Source of the DNA: Bradyrhizobium sp. dw_411
Lineage (GTDB): Bacteria > Pseudomonadota > Alphaproteobacteria > Rhizobiales > Xanthobacteraceae
DNA: 64,000 nt
NCBI RefSeq assembly: GCF_018449695.1
Contig: NZ_JAAVUY010000007.1
Coordinates: 287,952 to 351,951 of the forward strand
Direction: 5' to 3'
Below the pieces are notes generated by a model that worked only from the letters and a program-made list of their open reading frames with translations, did not search any database and had not been told where the DNA came from. A program made the translations under genes and the position numbers. This document shows positions 16,102 to 25,375 of the stretch, piece after piece; position 1 is the stretch's first letter, and each line of letters opens with the position of its first letter.

Positions 16102-16459
16102 TGCGGTATCCCGCCCGGTCGGTCGGGCCGATTTTACCGCAGGGGTGGGTAAGGGACGCTCCGAGAGGGCGATCCGCGGGAAACGTCAATATAGGAAGAT
16201 GGCGCCCGCGATGTCGGCACGGTACCGATCATAGCGGCGGACCGATCCACAGGTACCCTGATGCAAGATGCGATTGGGCTGCAATACCATTGGCTTACGT
16301 GCGTCACACGGCGGCAAAGTTTATATGTCGGAAATCGAACAGAGGCTCTTCCGGCAGCCGCAGAAAATGCACGTTATTGGTCAAGTGGCAGCCGAGACGA
16401 CTCGGTTTGGCGACGCTGCACGCTATATTGAGCCGGTCGTTATCTGTTGGAGTTGCGAC

Positions 16460-16690
16460 ATGGTTTCTCGTCCGCGCGATCTCGCAGACCGGATGGCCGG
16501 CCGGCGCAGGCCGGACGACGGCTATCTGCGCGAAACCTTTACTTTGCCGCGCGACAAGGCGCGTAGCAGGGCGCGCGATTTCCTCACCCGCTACCCCAAG
16601 GCGGCCTATATGAGCGGCGTGGAAAGCTGGCGTGAGCTACCGGGCGGCGACATCGAATTCACCATGCGGCGGCTGCGGAGCGCTGATTAG
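16460..16690 (+). CDS. Small conserved hypothetical protein
   Basis: A 76-residue basic protein (starts MVSRPRDLADRMAGRRRPDD, with FTLPRDKARSRARDFLTRYP and VESWRELPGGDIEFTMRRL). GGAG eight bases before ATG 16460 decides the start; the frame is open upstream to 16268, but that part is not obviously coding. I recall similar small proteins in related genomes, but have no function to offer. Confidence 0.65.
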   Translation: MVSRPRDLADRMAGRRRPDDGYLRETFTLPRDKARSRARDFLTRYPKAAYMSGVESWRELPGGDIEFTMRRLRSAD

Positions 16691-16785
16691 TGGGCTTCCA
16701 CCAGGGAGCTGCGCCAGGGGTTTCAGCCGGACCGGGGCACGGTCGATCAGGCGACAAACGCCGAAGGCGTTGGCGCTGGGATCAT

Positions 16786-17019
16786 CTAATCGGGCGTCTC
16801 CGCCACCAGGCGGATGCGGAACACCGGTTGCTTGGCTTCATCCAGAAGCTCCATTTCCCATTCGGAGTTTTGCTGTAGTTTGCGGGAAATGCCGCCGATG
16901 ATACCGGCGCAAACGCTGGTCAGCTCTTTCCACGCGGCATCATGATCGGCAAATTCGGTGCCTTGATCGGACGCGCCGCAGATGGTGCCGTTTCGGATGC
17001 GAAAAAAATAGAGCGGCAT
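16786..17019 (-). CDS. DUF6894-like small protein
   Basis: A 77-residue protein beginning MPLYFFRIRNGT, the usual start of a widespread rhizobial family of small proteins (DUF6894-like), with the central DQGTEFADHDAAWKELTS helix and a C-terminal WEMELLDEAKQPVFRIRLV strand pair. The function of the family is unknown. An upstream in-frame start at 17031 would add four residues. Monocistronic. Confidence 0.75.
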   Translation of the reverse strand: MPLYFFRIRNGTICGASDQGTEFADHDAAWKELTSVCAGIIGGISRKLQQNSEWEMELLDEAKQPVFRIRLVAETPD

Positions 17020-17159
17020 GGAATGACCCAATGCGTGAAGGCCGCTCTAGGCCCATGAAACCAATAAAATCTCACACGCAGTGAATTCCTGAATCCGGGA
17101 CGGATCAATCCGGGAATCTACGGATTTGGCGTGGCCGCCTCGCTTGCGCGCAGCGGCGA

Positions 17160-17354
17160 TTATTCGCTCTCGGTAATCCGGATCAGGCCGTCGCCGGTGA
17201 CGACAGGGCCTTTGGCCGTCTCGGTGACGTAGCCAAGCATGATCAGCTTTGCCAGATGAGGCGCAGGGATAACCGGGGTGGGCGAAGTGATCGCGACTTC
17301 GATCAGGGAAGCGAACTCTTCAGGCGTCAAAAGCTTCGGCGTATGCATCGTCAT
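17160..17354 (-). CDS. Small hypothetical protein
   Basis: A 64-residue soluble protein (MTMHTPKLLTPEEFASLIEV, ending GDGLIRITESE) with a helix-rich N-terminal half and a short beta hairpin at the end, somewhat like a winged-helix remnant (LAKLIMLGYVTETAKGPVVT). No strong ribosome site is visible; ATG 17348 two codons downstream is an alternative. Function unknown. Confidence 0.6.
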   Translation of the reverse strand: MTMHTPKLLTPEEFASLIEVAITSPTPVIPAPHLAKLIMLGYVTETAKGPVVTGDGLIRITESE

Positions 17355-17712
17355 CGGCGAACTCACGATCAGGACGTGGCCGTTGTCCGATTGGCAAGAC
17401 CACAAGGAAATTTATGAGCCGATTCCTGATCGGAAGCGAGGGCTCTCGGTAGTACTACGGATCAGGGCGGCTTCTGTTTCAAACCGAACAGGTCAGGCCC
17501 GCGGATGTGGGGATGACGGCCTGGTTTTGCCAGTCCGCCCGGCGGGCGGTCGTGGCGCCGGCTTCCGGGCAGGGCCTGTTTGACGGCCTGCTTGTGCCTA
17601 CTTCAGCGAACCATTGGCGGCATGAGATATCGCTGCCCCGTTCACGCCGAGACATCGGGCCTGGTCTCGAAGCGTGCCGGGCTTGCCCAGCAACAGGCAG
17701 AAATAAAAAGAC

Positions 17713-17744
17713 GGCGCATTCACGCGGGATTAAGCGCCTTTTTT
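17713..17744 (+). terminator. Intrinsic terminator upstream of the pilin gene
   Basis: GGCGC (17713-17717) and GCGCC (17734-17738) flank a 16-base loop and are followed by six T residues. The 360 bases before it (17355-17712) hold no gene that I can support, so it may end a short unannotated + strand transcript. Confidence 0.5.
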
Positions 17745-17829
17745 GATTCAATTTTAAGCAACGATCAGCAGAGTTCCGTTCATGGAACCCGCAAGAATTG
17801 CCGGGGCGTTAATACCAGGAGGTAGCATC

Positions 17830-17994
17830 TTGAAGCATTTATTTAGGCGCTTTTTGGCGGATCAATCAGGCGCCACCGCGATTGAATACGCCCTGATCGC
17901 GGCAGGTATTTCGCTCGCCATCATCGCCGCTGTTAACGGCCTCGGCTCAACGCTCAACACATCATTCTCGACGATCAACACCGCCTTGAAATAG
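17830..17994 (+). CDS. Flp/Fap-type pilin
   Basis: A 54-residue pilin: short basic leader, then DQSGATAIEYALIAAGISLA, the Flp hallmark (cleavage before the E-Y pair by a TadV-type prepilin peptidase) and a hydrophobic helix. Pilins of this type assemble into Tad pili for surface attachment. AGGAGG seven bases upstream selects the TTG at 17830 as start; the frame is open further upstream but without a leader pattern. No tad secretion genes lie nearby, so it is an orphan here. Confidence 0.88.
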   Translation: MKHLFRRFLADQSGATAIEYALIAAGISLAIIAAVNGLGSTLNTSFSTINTALK

Positions 17995-18579
17995 CCGCCG
18001 GCGGAGCTCCCGGCAGCGCTCCTGTCTCCCGTGGTGAGCTTTCCAGCGCAAGCCTCGTTTCGAGCCCGCCTCATCTGAAACCGGATCGGATGATCGCCGT
18101 ACCTATTCGATGGCGGCGATTGGTCCTCCAGATTAGCCCCGCCGTCAGCGACCCCCTTTCGCGGTCCCCCGCGAGACGGGGGTCGTTTCACGGCGGAACT
18201 GGCGGGTAGCGTTTCCGGGCGAAAGCCTGCCCCGGCTTGATCCGGGATGGATACCGGTTCGCGCAAGGAAGGCGCGTCAAACAAAAGATTGGGCCCGGTT
18301 CTGATTTAATCAGAACCGACAAGGCTCTCCCCAAGAAGAAAGCCGCCACCAGCATTCTGCTGATGACGGCTTGGGAATTGCACTCGCAAGTACAGCCTAG
18401 CGCCACGTAGTTAATAAACCGTTTCCAAATTCCGTAGAAATACGGAAATGTGTCCCATCTATTTTGGGGACCCGCGATCGGGATGGCCTCCGGTCGCCGT
18501 CACTGCGAGGCTGCCCGATGAAGCGCGCGGGACCGGGCACGACTGGTCGGTAAACTCAAAAGGGTTCGGCGAACGCGCT
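17995..18579. other. Gene-free stretch with two palindromes
   Basis: No gene can be supported in these 585 bases. Two structures are visible: a hairpin at 18149-18185 with outer arms CGACCCCC/GGGGGTCG and inner arms CGCGG/CCGCG, possibly a terminator behind the pilin gene; and a 21-base palindrome at 18297-18317 with arms GGTTCTGATT/AATCAGAACC around one T. The second recalls motifs that I have seen scattered in Bradyrhizobium, of unknown function. Confidence 0.55.
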
Positions 18580-18693
18580 TCACTGCACCGATAGAAAAAT
18601 AACAGCCAGCACGACAATCCACCCCACGATGATGAGGGAAGCCACGGCGCCGGCCGTAATTTTAAGTTTCTCCTGTGTCGTGTAACCGCGCAT
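18580..18693 (-). CDS. Tiny single-pass membrane protein (37 residues)
   Basis: Reads MRGYTTQEKLKITAGAVASL followed by a hydrophobic helix (IIVGWIVVLAVIFLSV) and a stop. GGAG lies five bases before the ATG. The short charged N-terminus and one membrane helix are typical of small inner membrane proteins in rhizobia. Function unknown. Confidence 0.6.
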   Translation of the reverse strand: MRGYTTQEKLKITAGAVASLIIVGWIVVLAVIFLSVQ

Positions 18694-18816
18694 GGGAGCT
18701 CCGATTGGCGACCTCTTTCATTTTGAAAAGCTATGAAATCTTAATTTGTTTCGCGCGCAACTCGGTGATCAGATGCAGCGCAATGACGCCGCGCAATACG
18801 GTGTCATTCTCCCCAA

Positions 18817-18850
18817 CCCCGCTGGGTGGACCCCCGTCTGGCGGGGTTTT
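18817..18850 (+). terminator. Intrinsic terminator
   Basis: CCCCGC (18817-18822) pairs with GCGGGG (18841-18846), followed by TTTT. No + strand gene is seen upstream between 18694 and 18816, so it may end a small RNA or act on read-through. Confidence 0.55.
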
Positions 18851-19080
18851 CGTTGTGGCCATATCTGCGTCAAACAGTGGCCTGTTTCTGCCGATATCGT
18901 AATATCCGCGATCGAAACAAGGGGTCAGTGGCGTTTGGGGCGGCAACGCAAGCTGCGTCGCCACAGACGAGGGTATTTAAGCCGGTCCGTCTCGCAAGAT
19001 GAAGATTCAGTCAAATCGTGACACGAAGCTTACAGCGCGCGGGTGAGGATTGATGAGACGCGTCAGCGCGAGGTGCGCGG

Positions 19081-19254
19081 ATGTTTGAAGGCCTGACGAG
19101 ACGCGATGTTGTGATCGCCGCAATCATCCTGATTGCCGTGGTCGCTTTGACGATCGAAGGCACATATTACGGACTTCATAGATACGTACTCGATCGTCCG
19201 GCCGGCCTTCAGACAAAGCAGGACGGTCCAAAGCCCGACCAGCAGGCCAGATAA
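19081..19254 (+). CDS. Small single-pass membrane protein (57 residues)
   Basis: Reads MFEGLTRRDVVIAAIILIAV then VALTIEGTYYGLHRYV, with a polar, basic/acidic tail ending PKPDQQAR. One membrane helix at about 9-25. GAGG is seven bases before ATG 19081. It is followed at once by a hairpin (19256-19288). Function unknown; too short for many gene callers. Confidence 0.6.
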   Translation: MFEGLTRRDVVIAAIILIAVVALTIEGTYYGLHRYVLDRPAGLQTKQDGPKPDQQAR

Positions 19255-19255
19255 G

Positions 19256-19288
19256 GAAAAACCCCGCCCAACGGGGGTCGGGCGAGGT
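19256..19288 (-). terminator. Hairpin with T-run on the - strand
   Basis: CCCCGCCC (19262-19269) pairs, with one mismatch, with GGGCGAGG (19280-19287); the - strand then reads TTTTT. The polarity suits a - strand transcript arriving from the right, for which I see no gene in 19289-19679. Confidence 0.45.
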
Positions 19289-19525
19289 TCCTCTAGGGAT
19301 GTCGCTGGCAACGACATCGCAGTGCGATAATGACGATTTCGGATGCGGGGGCGATTAAATAAAAGTTCAGAGATCCCGGCAGAATCCGCTGGAAATCTTT
19401 CCCCTTTGCGTGTTTCCGCTGCAGAAGGGAGGAGTCCATCGCTCCTTCGGCACTCGTTGAAATAGCCGCTTACAGATTCAAAGCCGGTACTTTCCAGGAG
19501 CACGCGTTAACCCCGCTTTTACCAA

Positions 19526-19628
19526 GCCGCATCAGCATCAGGCATAGATGCGGCGGAACCGGAGCAGTGCCGGGCCGGCAGCCGCATGAGAAAGCCGTCC
19601 GGCGTCACGCCCGGGCGGCTTTTTTTTC
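19526..19628 (+). ncRNA. Candidate small RNA with strong intrinsic terminator
   Basis: A hairpin GCCGCATC/GATGCGGC (19526-19533, 19547-19554) is followed, after about 40 bases rich in GCCGG, by a terminator stem AAGCCGTCCGG ... CCCGGGCGGCTT (19592-19621) and an eight-T run. No open reading frame with a ribosome site covers it. Stem plus linker plus strong terminator is the shape of a trans-acting sRNA, but no known family was recognised and the promoter is not identified. Confidence 0.4.
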
Positions 19629-19679
19629 TGAAATTGAAAAGACCAGAAAGAGGCCGCCAACGGAGGGGGCTTTCTTATT

Positions 19680-19844
19680 CTAAATTCGCGCTCTTCTTCT
19701 GCGGGATTTCGGCCGCGATCTTTGGGCCGACAGTAGTTGCGCTATTCTGACCCGTTCGCGCAGTCGGTTCAGTTCGCCCAACTGGGCAATGAGACTGGTT
19801 CTAATATGGGTGAGCGCCTTGAAGCGCTTATTCAAAATAATCAT
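19680..19844 (-). CDS. Small basic coiled-coil protein (54 residues), paralog of 20183-20368
   Basis: Reads MIILNKRFKALTHIRTSLIA, then QLGELNRLRERVRIAQLLSA and a basic tail RSRPKSRRRRARI. The segment ELNRLRERVRIAQL aligns with ELELLRDKVRKAQL of the 61-residue protein encoded 340 bases upstream, and both genes end in similar GAGGC-GCC hairpins, so the pair is a local duplication. A short coiled coil plus basic tail suggests nucleic acid or membrane binding, but this is inference. Overlooked by ordinary length cut-offs. Confidence 0.5.
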   Translation of the reverse strand: MIILNKRFKALTHIRTSLIAQLGELNRLRERVRIAQLLSAQRSRPKSRRRRARI

Positions 19845-20044
19845 CAGAAAATAAACTCACAAAAAAAGGATGTTCGCAAAAGTTATGTCGATTATGTCCC
19901 AAAGGTTCACGCGCTGTATGTGTACTAGTTCACACTGGGCCAAAAACGGCCGCTGCTGAATTTAAAGGGCCACGAACATCAGGCGGTATGGGAGCGGCCG
20001 GAAACCGGCGAAAAAGTGGGAATGGATTGTGCACCAACAGACGA

Positions 20045-20073
20045 AAAAGGGACTCCGCTTTGCGGAGTGAGCC
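20045..20073 (-). terminator. Intrinsic terminator on the - strand
   Basis: ACTCCGC/GCGGAGT (20052-20058, 20062-20068) forms a 7-bp stem with a TTT loop (AAA on the - strand); the - strand then reads CCCTTTTT. Confidence 0.55.
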
Positions 20074-20147
20074 CTACGGAAGACGACGCAAAAAAAGCGA
20101 GCGTCTGGAATGCGCGTCTGGAAATTGACGAATGGCGGCTGGGCAGA

Positions 20148-20176
20148 TGAAAGAGGCTGCCAATCGAGGCGGCCTC
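20148..20176 (-). terminator. Hairpin just behind the small coiled-coil gene
   Basis: GAGGCTGCC (20153-20161) pairs with GGCGGCCTC (20168-20176) with one mismatch; the - strand continues TTTCATC. It begins seven bases after the stop of the gene at 20183. Confidence 0.5.
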
Positions 20177-20182
20177 GTTGTT

Positions 20183-20368
20183 CTAAAGGCTTGGTCTTTT
20201 TTGATGGTTCGTCTGCTTCGATTTTTGGATCGATAGCTGCGCTTTCCTGACCTTGTCGCGTAATAGCTCCAGTTCGCGCACCCGCGCGTTGAGGCTGGCA
20301 ACTGTATTGGTTACGACTGAAATGCGCGTGTTGGTGACTTCTAAACGTCGCTCATAAAGAACACTCAT
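20183..20368 (-). CDS. Small coiled-coil protein (61 residues)
   Basis: Starts MSVLYERRLEVTNTRISVVT and continues through a heptad-like VASLNARVRELELLRDKVRK to a basic tail SKQTNHQKRPSL. GGAG six bases before ATG 20368 decides the start over an in-frame ATG five codons earlier. It is a paralog of the 54-residue protein at 19680-19844. I recall similar short proteins occurring in many copies in Bradyrhizobium, without assigned function. Confidence 0.62.
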   Translation of the reverse strand: MSVLYERRLEVTNTRISVVTNTVASLNARVRELELLRDKVRKAQLSIQKSKQTNHQKRPSL

Positions 20369-20536
20369 ATTAAACTCCGCCAAATTCTTAAGGTGTTTGA
20401 AAGTTGACGAATTAGTGGCTTAAAATAGGCAGAGCCTAAAATCAAATGACATTTTAATGTATTTCTTAGCCGAAGATGGGTGAACGAGTAGCTCTCCATT
20501 ATTCGAGGCAGATCAGTACCTGAAAAAGAACATAAA

Positions 20537-20551
20537 GAACATATTGCGAAC
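20537..20551 (+). promoter_or_regulatory. LexA (SOS) box of recA
   Basis: GAACATATTGCGAAC is GAAC-N7-GAAC, the direct-repeat LexA site of alphaproteobacteria, 103 bases before the recA start codon. Extra GAAC half-sites lie at 20528 and 20555 with five- and three-base gaps, so the site may have an alternative register. Confidence 0.75.
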
Positions 20552-20653
20552 TTAGAACAAATAGGGTACATTGTTCCATCGATCGCTGATCCACTGATTC
20601 ACCCACCGCCCGTTTGTCCCGCTAGCGAATCCCCGCCATAAGGAGCACCACCA

Positions 20654-21745
<1,092 letters not shown>

Positions 21746-21788
21746 TCTTTTCCGGGCCTGAGCCGTTAGGCTTAGGCTCCGACACAAG

Positions 21789-21840
21789 CGGGCGCTGAGG
21801 ACGTTGAGTTGCCGACGTTCCCGGCGCCCGTTTTTGTTTT
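21789..21840 (+). terminator. Intrinsic terminator of recA
   Basis: CGGGCGC (21789-21795) and GCGCCCG (21824-21830) form the outer stem, with an inner ACGTTG/CGACGT pairing, followed by TTTTTGTTTT. Confidence 0.8.
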
Positions 21841-21859
21841 AAAGCCGATAGTGAGTGCG

Positions 21860-22150
21860 ATGAGGAATATCCATGTAACCGTATTGGCCGCCATGTGCCT
21901 CATAGGCTTCGTCAGCATTGGTCTGGCCGATGATGCATGCATGAAGTGCACTCAGGCGCATCGGTACACATGTATCCAGGACTACAGCGAGTGCACGGAG
22001 AGTTGCAGGAAATTTGTCACCGGCGACAAGGATGCGTGCCGGCAAAGATGCCAGACACGCAGTGACGATTGCGCGTGGAGAACTGCTTTGAAATGCGGGA
22101 CTTGTTCGCCCGCAAAATCTGCTATTCCGCCGCCTGCGCGTATTCAGTGA
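21860..22150 (+). CDS. Small secreted cysteine-rich protein
   Basis: A 96-residue protein with a signal peptide ([20 protein letters not shown], cleavage near GLA-DDA) and ten cysteines in about 70 mature residues (ACMKC, YTCIQ, SECTESC, DACRQRC, DDCAW, LKCGTC), an even number that suits five disulfides in the periplasm or outside. I do not recognise the family. Its last ten codons overlap the 3' end of gcvP on the opposite strand by 29 bases. The frame is open further upstream, but homology to a signal peptide begins at ATG 21860. Confidence 0.65.
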   Translation: MRNIHVTVLAAMCLIGFVSIGLADDACMKCTQAHRYTCIQDYSECTESCRKFVTGDKDACRQRCQTRSDDCAWRTALKCGTCSPAKSAIPPPARIQ

Positions 22151-24989
22151 TCGGCGGGCACGAACACACCAAATTGCGGTCGCCATGGACGTTGTCGACG
22201 CGGCCCACCGGGCACCAGTATTTGTCGGTGCGTGACGTGCCGGCGGGGAAGCAGCCCTCGGCGCGCGTGTAAGCGCGGGCCCAGGCATCGTCGGCGATAT
22301 CATGCACAGTGTGCGGCGCGTGACGCAGCGGCGAGGCCTCGACTTTCCAGCGACCGTTTTCGATCTCGGCGATTTCGCGCCGGATCGCGATCATGGCGTC
22401 ACAAAAACGATCGAGTTCCGCCTTGCTCTCGGATTCCGTCGGCTCGATCATCAGCGTGCCCGGCACCGGGAAGCTCATGGTCGGGGCGTGGAAGCCGTAA
22501 TCGATCAGCCGCTTGGCGATGTCGTCGACGGTGACGCCGCTGGAGGTTTTCAGCGGCCGGGGATCGACGATGCATTCATGGGCGACGCGGCCTTTGGCGT
22601 TGCGATAGAGCACCGGAAAATGCGGATCGAGTTTTGTGGCGATGTAGTTGGCGTTGAGGATCGCAATCTCGGTCGCGCGCGTCAGGCCTTCACCGCCCAT
22701 CATCAGGATGTAGATATAGGAAATGGTCAGGATCGACGCCGAGCCGAACGGCGCCGCCGATACCGGCCCGATCGTTTGAGGTCCGCCATCGCCAACGGGA
22801 TGTCCGGGCAGGAATGGCTTTAGATGCGCCTTGACGCCGATCGGTCCCATGCCGGGGCCGCCGCCGCCATGCGGAATGCAGAACGTCTTATGTAAGTTGA
22901 GATGGCTGACATCGGCGCCGTAATCGCCGGGCCGCGACAGCCCGACCTGCGCGTTCATGTTGGCGCCGTCGAGATAGACCTGTCCGCCATGGCCGTGCAC
23001 GATGTCGCAGATTTCGCGGATGTGCTCCTCGAACACGCCATGGGTCGAGGGATATGTGATCATGATCGCCGCGAGCTTGTTCGCATGCTGCGCCGCCTTG
23101 GCCTTGAGATCATTCACATCGACATCGCCGCGCGCATCGCAAGCCACCACCACGACCTCCATGCCGGCCATGCTGGCCGAGGCCGGATTGGTGCCGTGCG
23201 CCGAGGAGGGGATCAGGCACACTGTGCGATGCGGCTCGCCGCGCGCGGCGTGATAACCACGAATGGCAAGCAGTCCGGCATATTCGCCCTGCGCGCCGGA
23301 ATTCGGCTGCAGCGAGATTGCGTCATAGCCGGTGATCTCGCACAGCCACGCTTCCAGCCGGGCAAACAGCGCGTGATAGCCCTGCGCCTGCGCGCGCGGC
23401 GCGAACGGATGCAGCGCACCGAATTCCGGCCAGGTCAGCGGGATCATCTCGGAGGTGGCGTTGAGCTTCATGGTGCAGGAGCCCAGCGGGATCATGGCGC
23501 GGTCGAGCGCGAGATCGCGGTCCGAGAGCTTGCGCATGTAGCGCAACAGCTCGGTCTCGGAGCGGTGCGCGTGGAACACGGGATGGGTGAGGAAGGCGCT
23601 GGCGCGCTTCAACGCTGTGGGCAGCGCATCGCGCGTTTCCGTCTCTACTTCGGCATAAGTCAGTTCGCCATCAAAAGCCCACCACACGGCTTCGACGATT
23701 TCCGGTGTGGTGGTCTCATCCAGCGCGATGCCAAGCGTGCCCTTGCCGATATTCAGGTTGATGTTCTCGGCCAGTGCGCGCGCAACAATCGCGCTTTGCC
23801 TGTCGCCGACGTCCACCGTCACGGTGTCAAAGAATGCCTCGGACTTCGGCGCAAAGCCGAGCTTGCGCAGTCCCGCCGCCAGCACCGCTGCGCGGCGATG
23901 CACGGTGCGGGCGATGTGGGTCAGCCCTTCCGGCCCATGATAGACGGCATACATCGAGGCGATCACGGCCAGCAGCACCTGTGCGGTGCAGATGTTGGAG
24001 GTGGCCTTCTCACGGCGGATATGCTGTTCGCGGGTCTGCAGCGCGAGGCGATAGGCGGGCTGCCCCCGTGAATCGATCGACAGCCCCACGATACGCCCGG
24101 GCAGTGAGCGCTTCAGCGCGTCGCGCACCGCCATATAGGCCGCATGCGGTCCGCCATAGCCCATCGGCACGCCAAAACGTTGCGCCGATCCGATCGCGAT
24201 GTCGGCGCCGAGTTCGCCGGGCGACGCCAGCAGCGTCAGCGCCAGCAAATCCGCCGCGACAACCGCCAGCGCGCCCTTGGCATGCAGCGCGGAGATGGCC
24301 GGGCGCAGATCGCGCACCGCGCCCGACGTATCAGGATATTGCAGCAGCGCGCCAAACACATCGGCGCGGTCGAGATCGGCGAGGGGATCGCCGACAATCA
24401 AGGTCCATCCCAGCGGCTCGGCGCGGGTGCGCAGCACCGCCAGCGTCTGCGGATGCACTTCCGAATCGACAAAGAAGGATTTGGTTTTCGCGCTTGCCGC
24501 GCGCTCCGCCAGCGCCATCGCTTCGGCTGCCGCTGTGCCCTCGTCCAGCAGCGAGGCGTTGGCCACGTCAAGACCGCTGAGGTCGCAGATCATGGTCTGG
24601 AAATTGAACAGCGCCTCCAGCCGTCCCTGGCTGATCTCCGGCTGATACGGTGTGTAAGCCGTGTACCAGGCGGGATTTTCGAGGATGTTGCGCTGGATCA
24701 CCGCCGGCAGGATGGTGCCGGAATAGCCTTGGCCGATCAACGAGGTGAAGACTTGGTTCTGCGACGCCAGTTCTTTCATATGCACGAGCGCTTCGGTTTC
24801 GCTCAAGGGTGTGCCGAGATCGAGCGGCGCCGTTTGCCGGATCGGCGACGGCAGCGTTTGCGCCATCAACTCGCCAAGGCTTTTGGCGCCTACGGTCTCC
24901 AGCAGCGCCGCGATATCGCGGGGGGAGGGGCCGATGTGACGGCGCACGAAAGTGGTGGCGGGCTCGACGAAGTTGCGATGCGCGGTCAT
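22122..24989 (-). CDS. gcvP: Glycine dehydrogenase (decarboxylating), P protein
   Basis: A 955-residue single-chain P protein of the glycine cleavage system. It decarboxylates glycine with pyridoxal phosphate and hands the aminomethyl group to the lipoyl arm of GcvH. The N-terminal half ([20 protein letters not shown]) and the catalytic C-terminal half are both present; the PLP lysine lies in [24 protein letters not shown] precedes ATG 24989 (MTAHRN) by eight bases; an ATG two codons earlier is too close to it. It is the last gene of gcvT-gcvH-gcvP, ten bases after gcvH, under control of the tandem glycine riboswitch at 26589-26757. Confidence 0.97.
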   Translation of the reverse strand: MTAHRNFVEPATTFVRRHIGPSPRDIAALLETVGAKSLGELMAQTLPSPIRQTAPLDLGTPLSETEALVHMKELASQNQVFTSLIGQGYSGTILPAVIQRNILENPAWYTAYTPYQPEISQGRLEALFNFQTMICDLSGLDVANASLLDEGTAAAEAMALAERAASAKTKSFFVDSEVHPQTLAVLRTRAEPLGWTLIVGDPLADLDRADVFGALLQYPDTSGAVRDLRPAISALHAKGALAVVAADLLALTLLASPGELGADIAIGSAQRFGVPMGYGGPHAAYMAVRDALKRSLPGRIVGLSIDSRGQPAYRLALQTREQHIRREKATSNICTAQVLLAVIASMYAVYHGPEGLTHIARTVHRRAAVLAAGLRKLGFAPKSEAFFDTVTVDVGDRQSAIVARALAENINLNIGKGTLGIALDETTTPEIVEAVWWAFDGELTYAEVETETRDALPTALKRASAFLTHPVFHAHRSETELLRYMRKLSDRDLALDRAMIPLGSCTMKLNATSEMIPLTWPEFGALHPFAPRAQAQGYHALFARLEAWLCEITGYDAISLQPNSGAQGEYAGLLAIRGYHAARGEPHRTVCLIPSSAHGTNPASASMAGMEVVVVACDARGDVDVNDLKAKAAQHANKLAAIMITYPSTHGVFEEHIREICDIVHGHGGQVYLDGANMNAQVGLSRPGDYGADVSHLNLHKTFCIPHGGGGPGMGPIGVKAHLKPFLPGHPVGDGGPQTIGPVSAAPFGSASILTISYIYILMMGGEGLTRATEIAILNANYIATKLDPHFPVLYRNAKGRVAHECIVDPRPLKTSSGVTVDDIAKRLIDYGFHAPTMSFPVPGTLMIEPTESESKAELDRFCDAMIAIRREIAEIENGRWKVEASPLRHAPHTVHDIADDAWARAYTRAEGCFPAGTSRTDKYWCPVGRVDNVHGDRNLVCSCPPITEYAQAAE

Positions 24990-24999
24990 GGTCATGTCC

Positions 25000-25365
25000 T
25001 CAAGCCGTGTGTGCCTTGTAGGCAGCCTCATCCATCAGGCCGCCGAGTTCGCTTTTGTCCGCGATCTTCAATTTGAAAAACCACGCCTTGCCGGCGGCAT
25101 CGGAATTGACCAGTGCGGGCTCGGCGGTGAGCGCATCGTTCACCTCCAGGACCTCGCCCGAGATCGGTGCGTAGACGTCGGAGGCCGCCTTGACCGATTC
25201 AACGACCGCGGCGGCTTCGGCCTTCTTGAGGCTGCGGCCGACCTTCGGTAGTTCGACGAACACGACATCGCCGAGCTGCGATTGCGCATAATCCGTGACG
25301 CCGATGGTGGCGATATCGCCCTCGATGCGGAGCCATTCGTGGTCGGTGGTGAACAGCGTCGTCAT
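25000..25365 (-). CDS. gcvH: Glycine cleavage system H protein
   Basis: A 121-residue lipoyl carrier that shuttles the aminomethyl group from GcvP to GcvT and electrons to the L protein. The lipoylated lysine is K59 in [10 protein letters not shown], and the family pattern [20 protein letters not shown] is at the N-terminus. The open frame continues upstream into gcvT, but the start at 25365 fits the family length exactly. It lies ten bases after gcvT. Confidence 0.97.
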   Translation of the reverse strand: MTTLFTTDHEWLRIEGDIATIGVTDYAQSQLGDVVFVELPKVGRSLKKAEAAAVVESVKAASDVYAPISGEVLEVNDALTAEPALVNSDAAGKAWFFKLKIADKSELGGLMDEAAYKAHTA

Positions 25366-25375
25366 GACAAATCCT

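Noticed and set aside
16268..16459. N-terminal extension of the gene at 16460
   Set aside because: In frame, but without ribosome site at its starts; the ATG at 16460 has GGAG at good distance.
17479..17751. Short frames on both strands upstream of the pilin gene
   Set aside because: Cross an intrinsic terminator and have no start signals or protein-like composition.
19063..19503. 146-codon - strand frame
   Set aside because: Covers a - strand terminator hairpin and the better-supported small + strand gene at 19081; composition is not protein-like.
22902..25076. Long + strand frames opposite gcvP
   Set aside because: Antisense shadows of a firmly identified gene, with His/Arg/Gln-rich composition.
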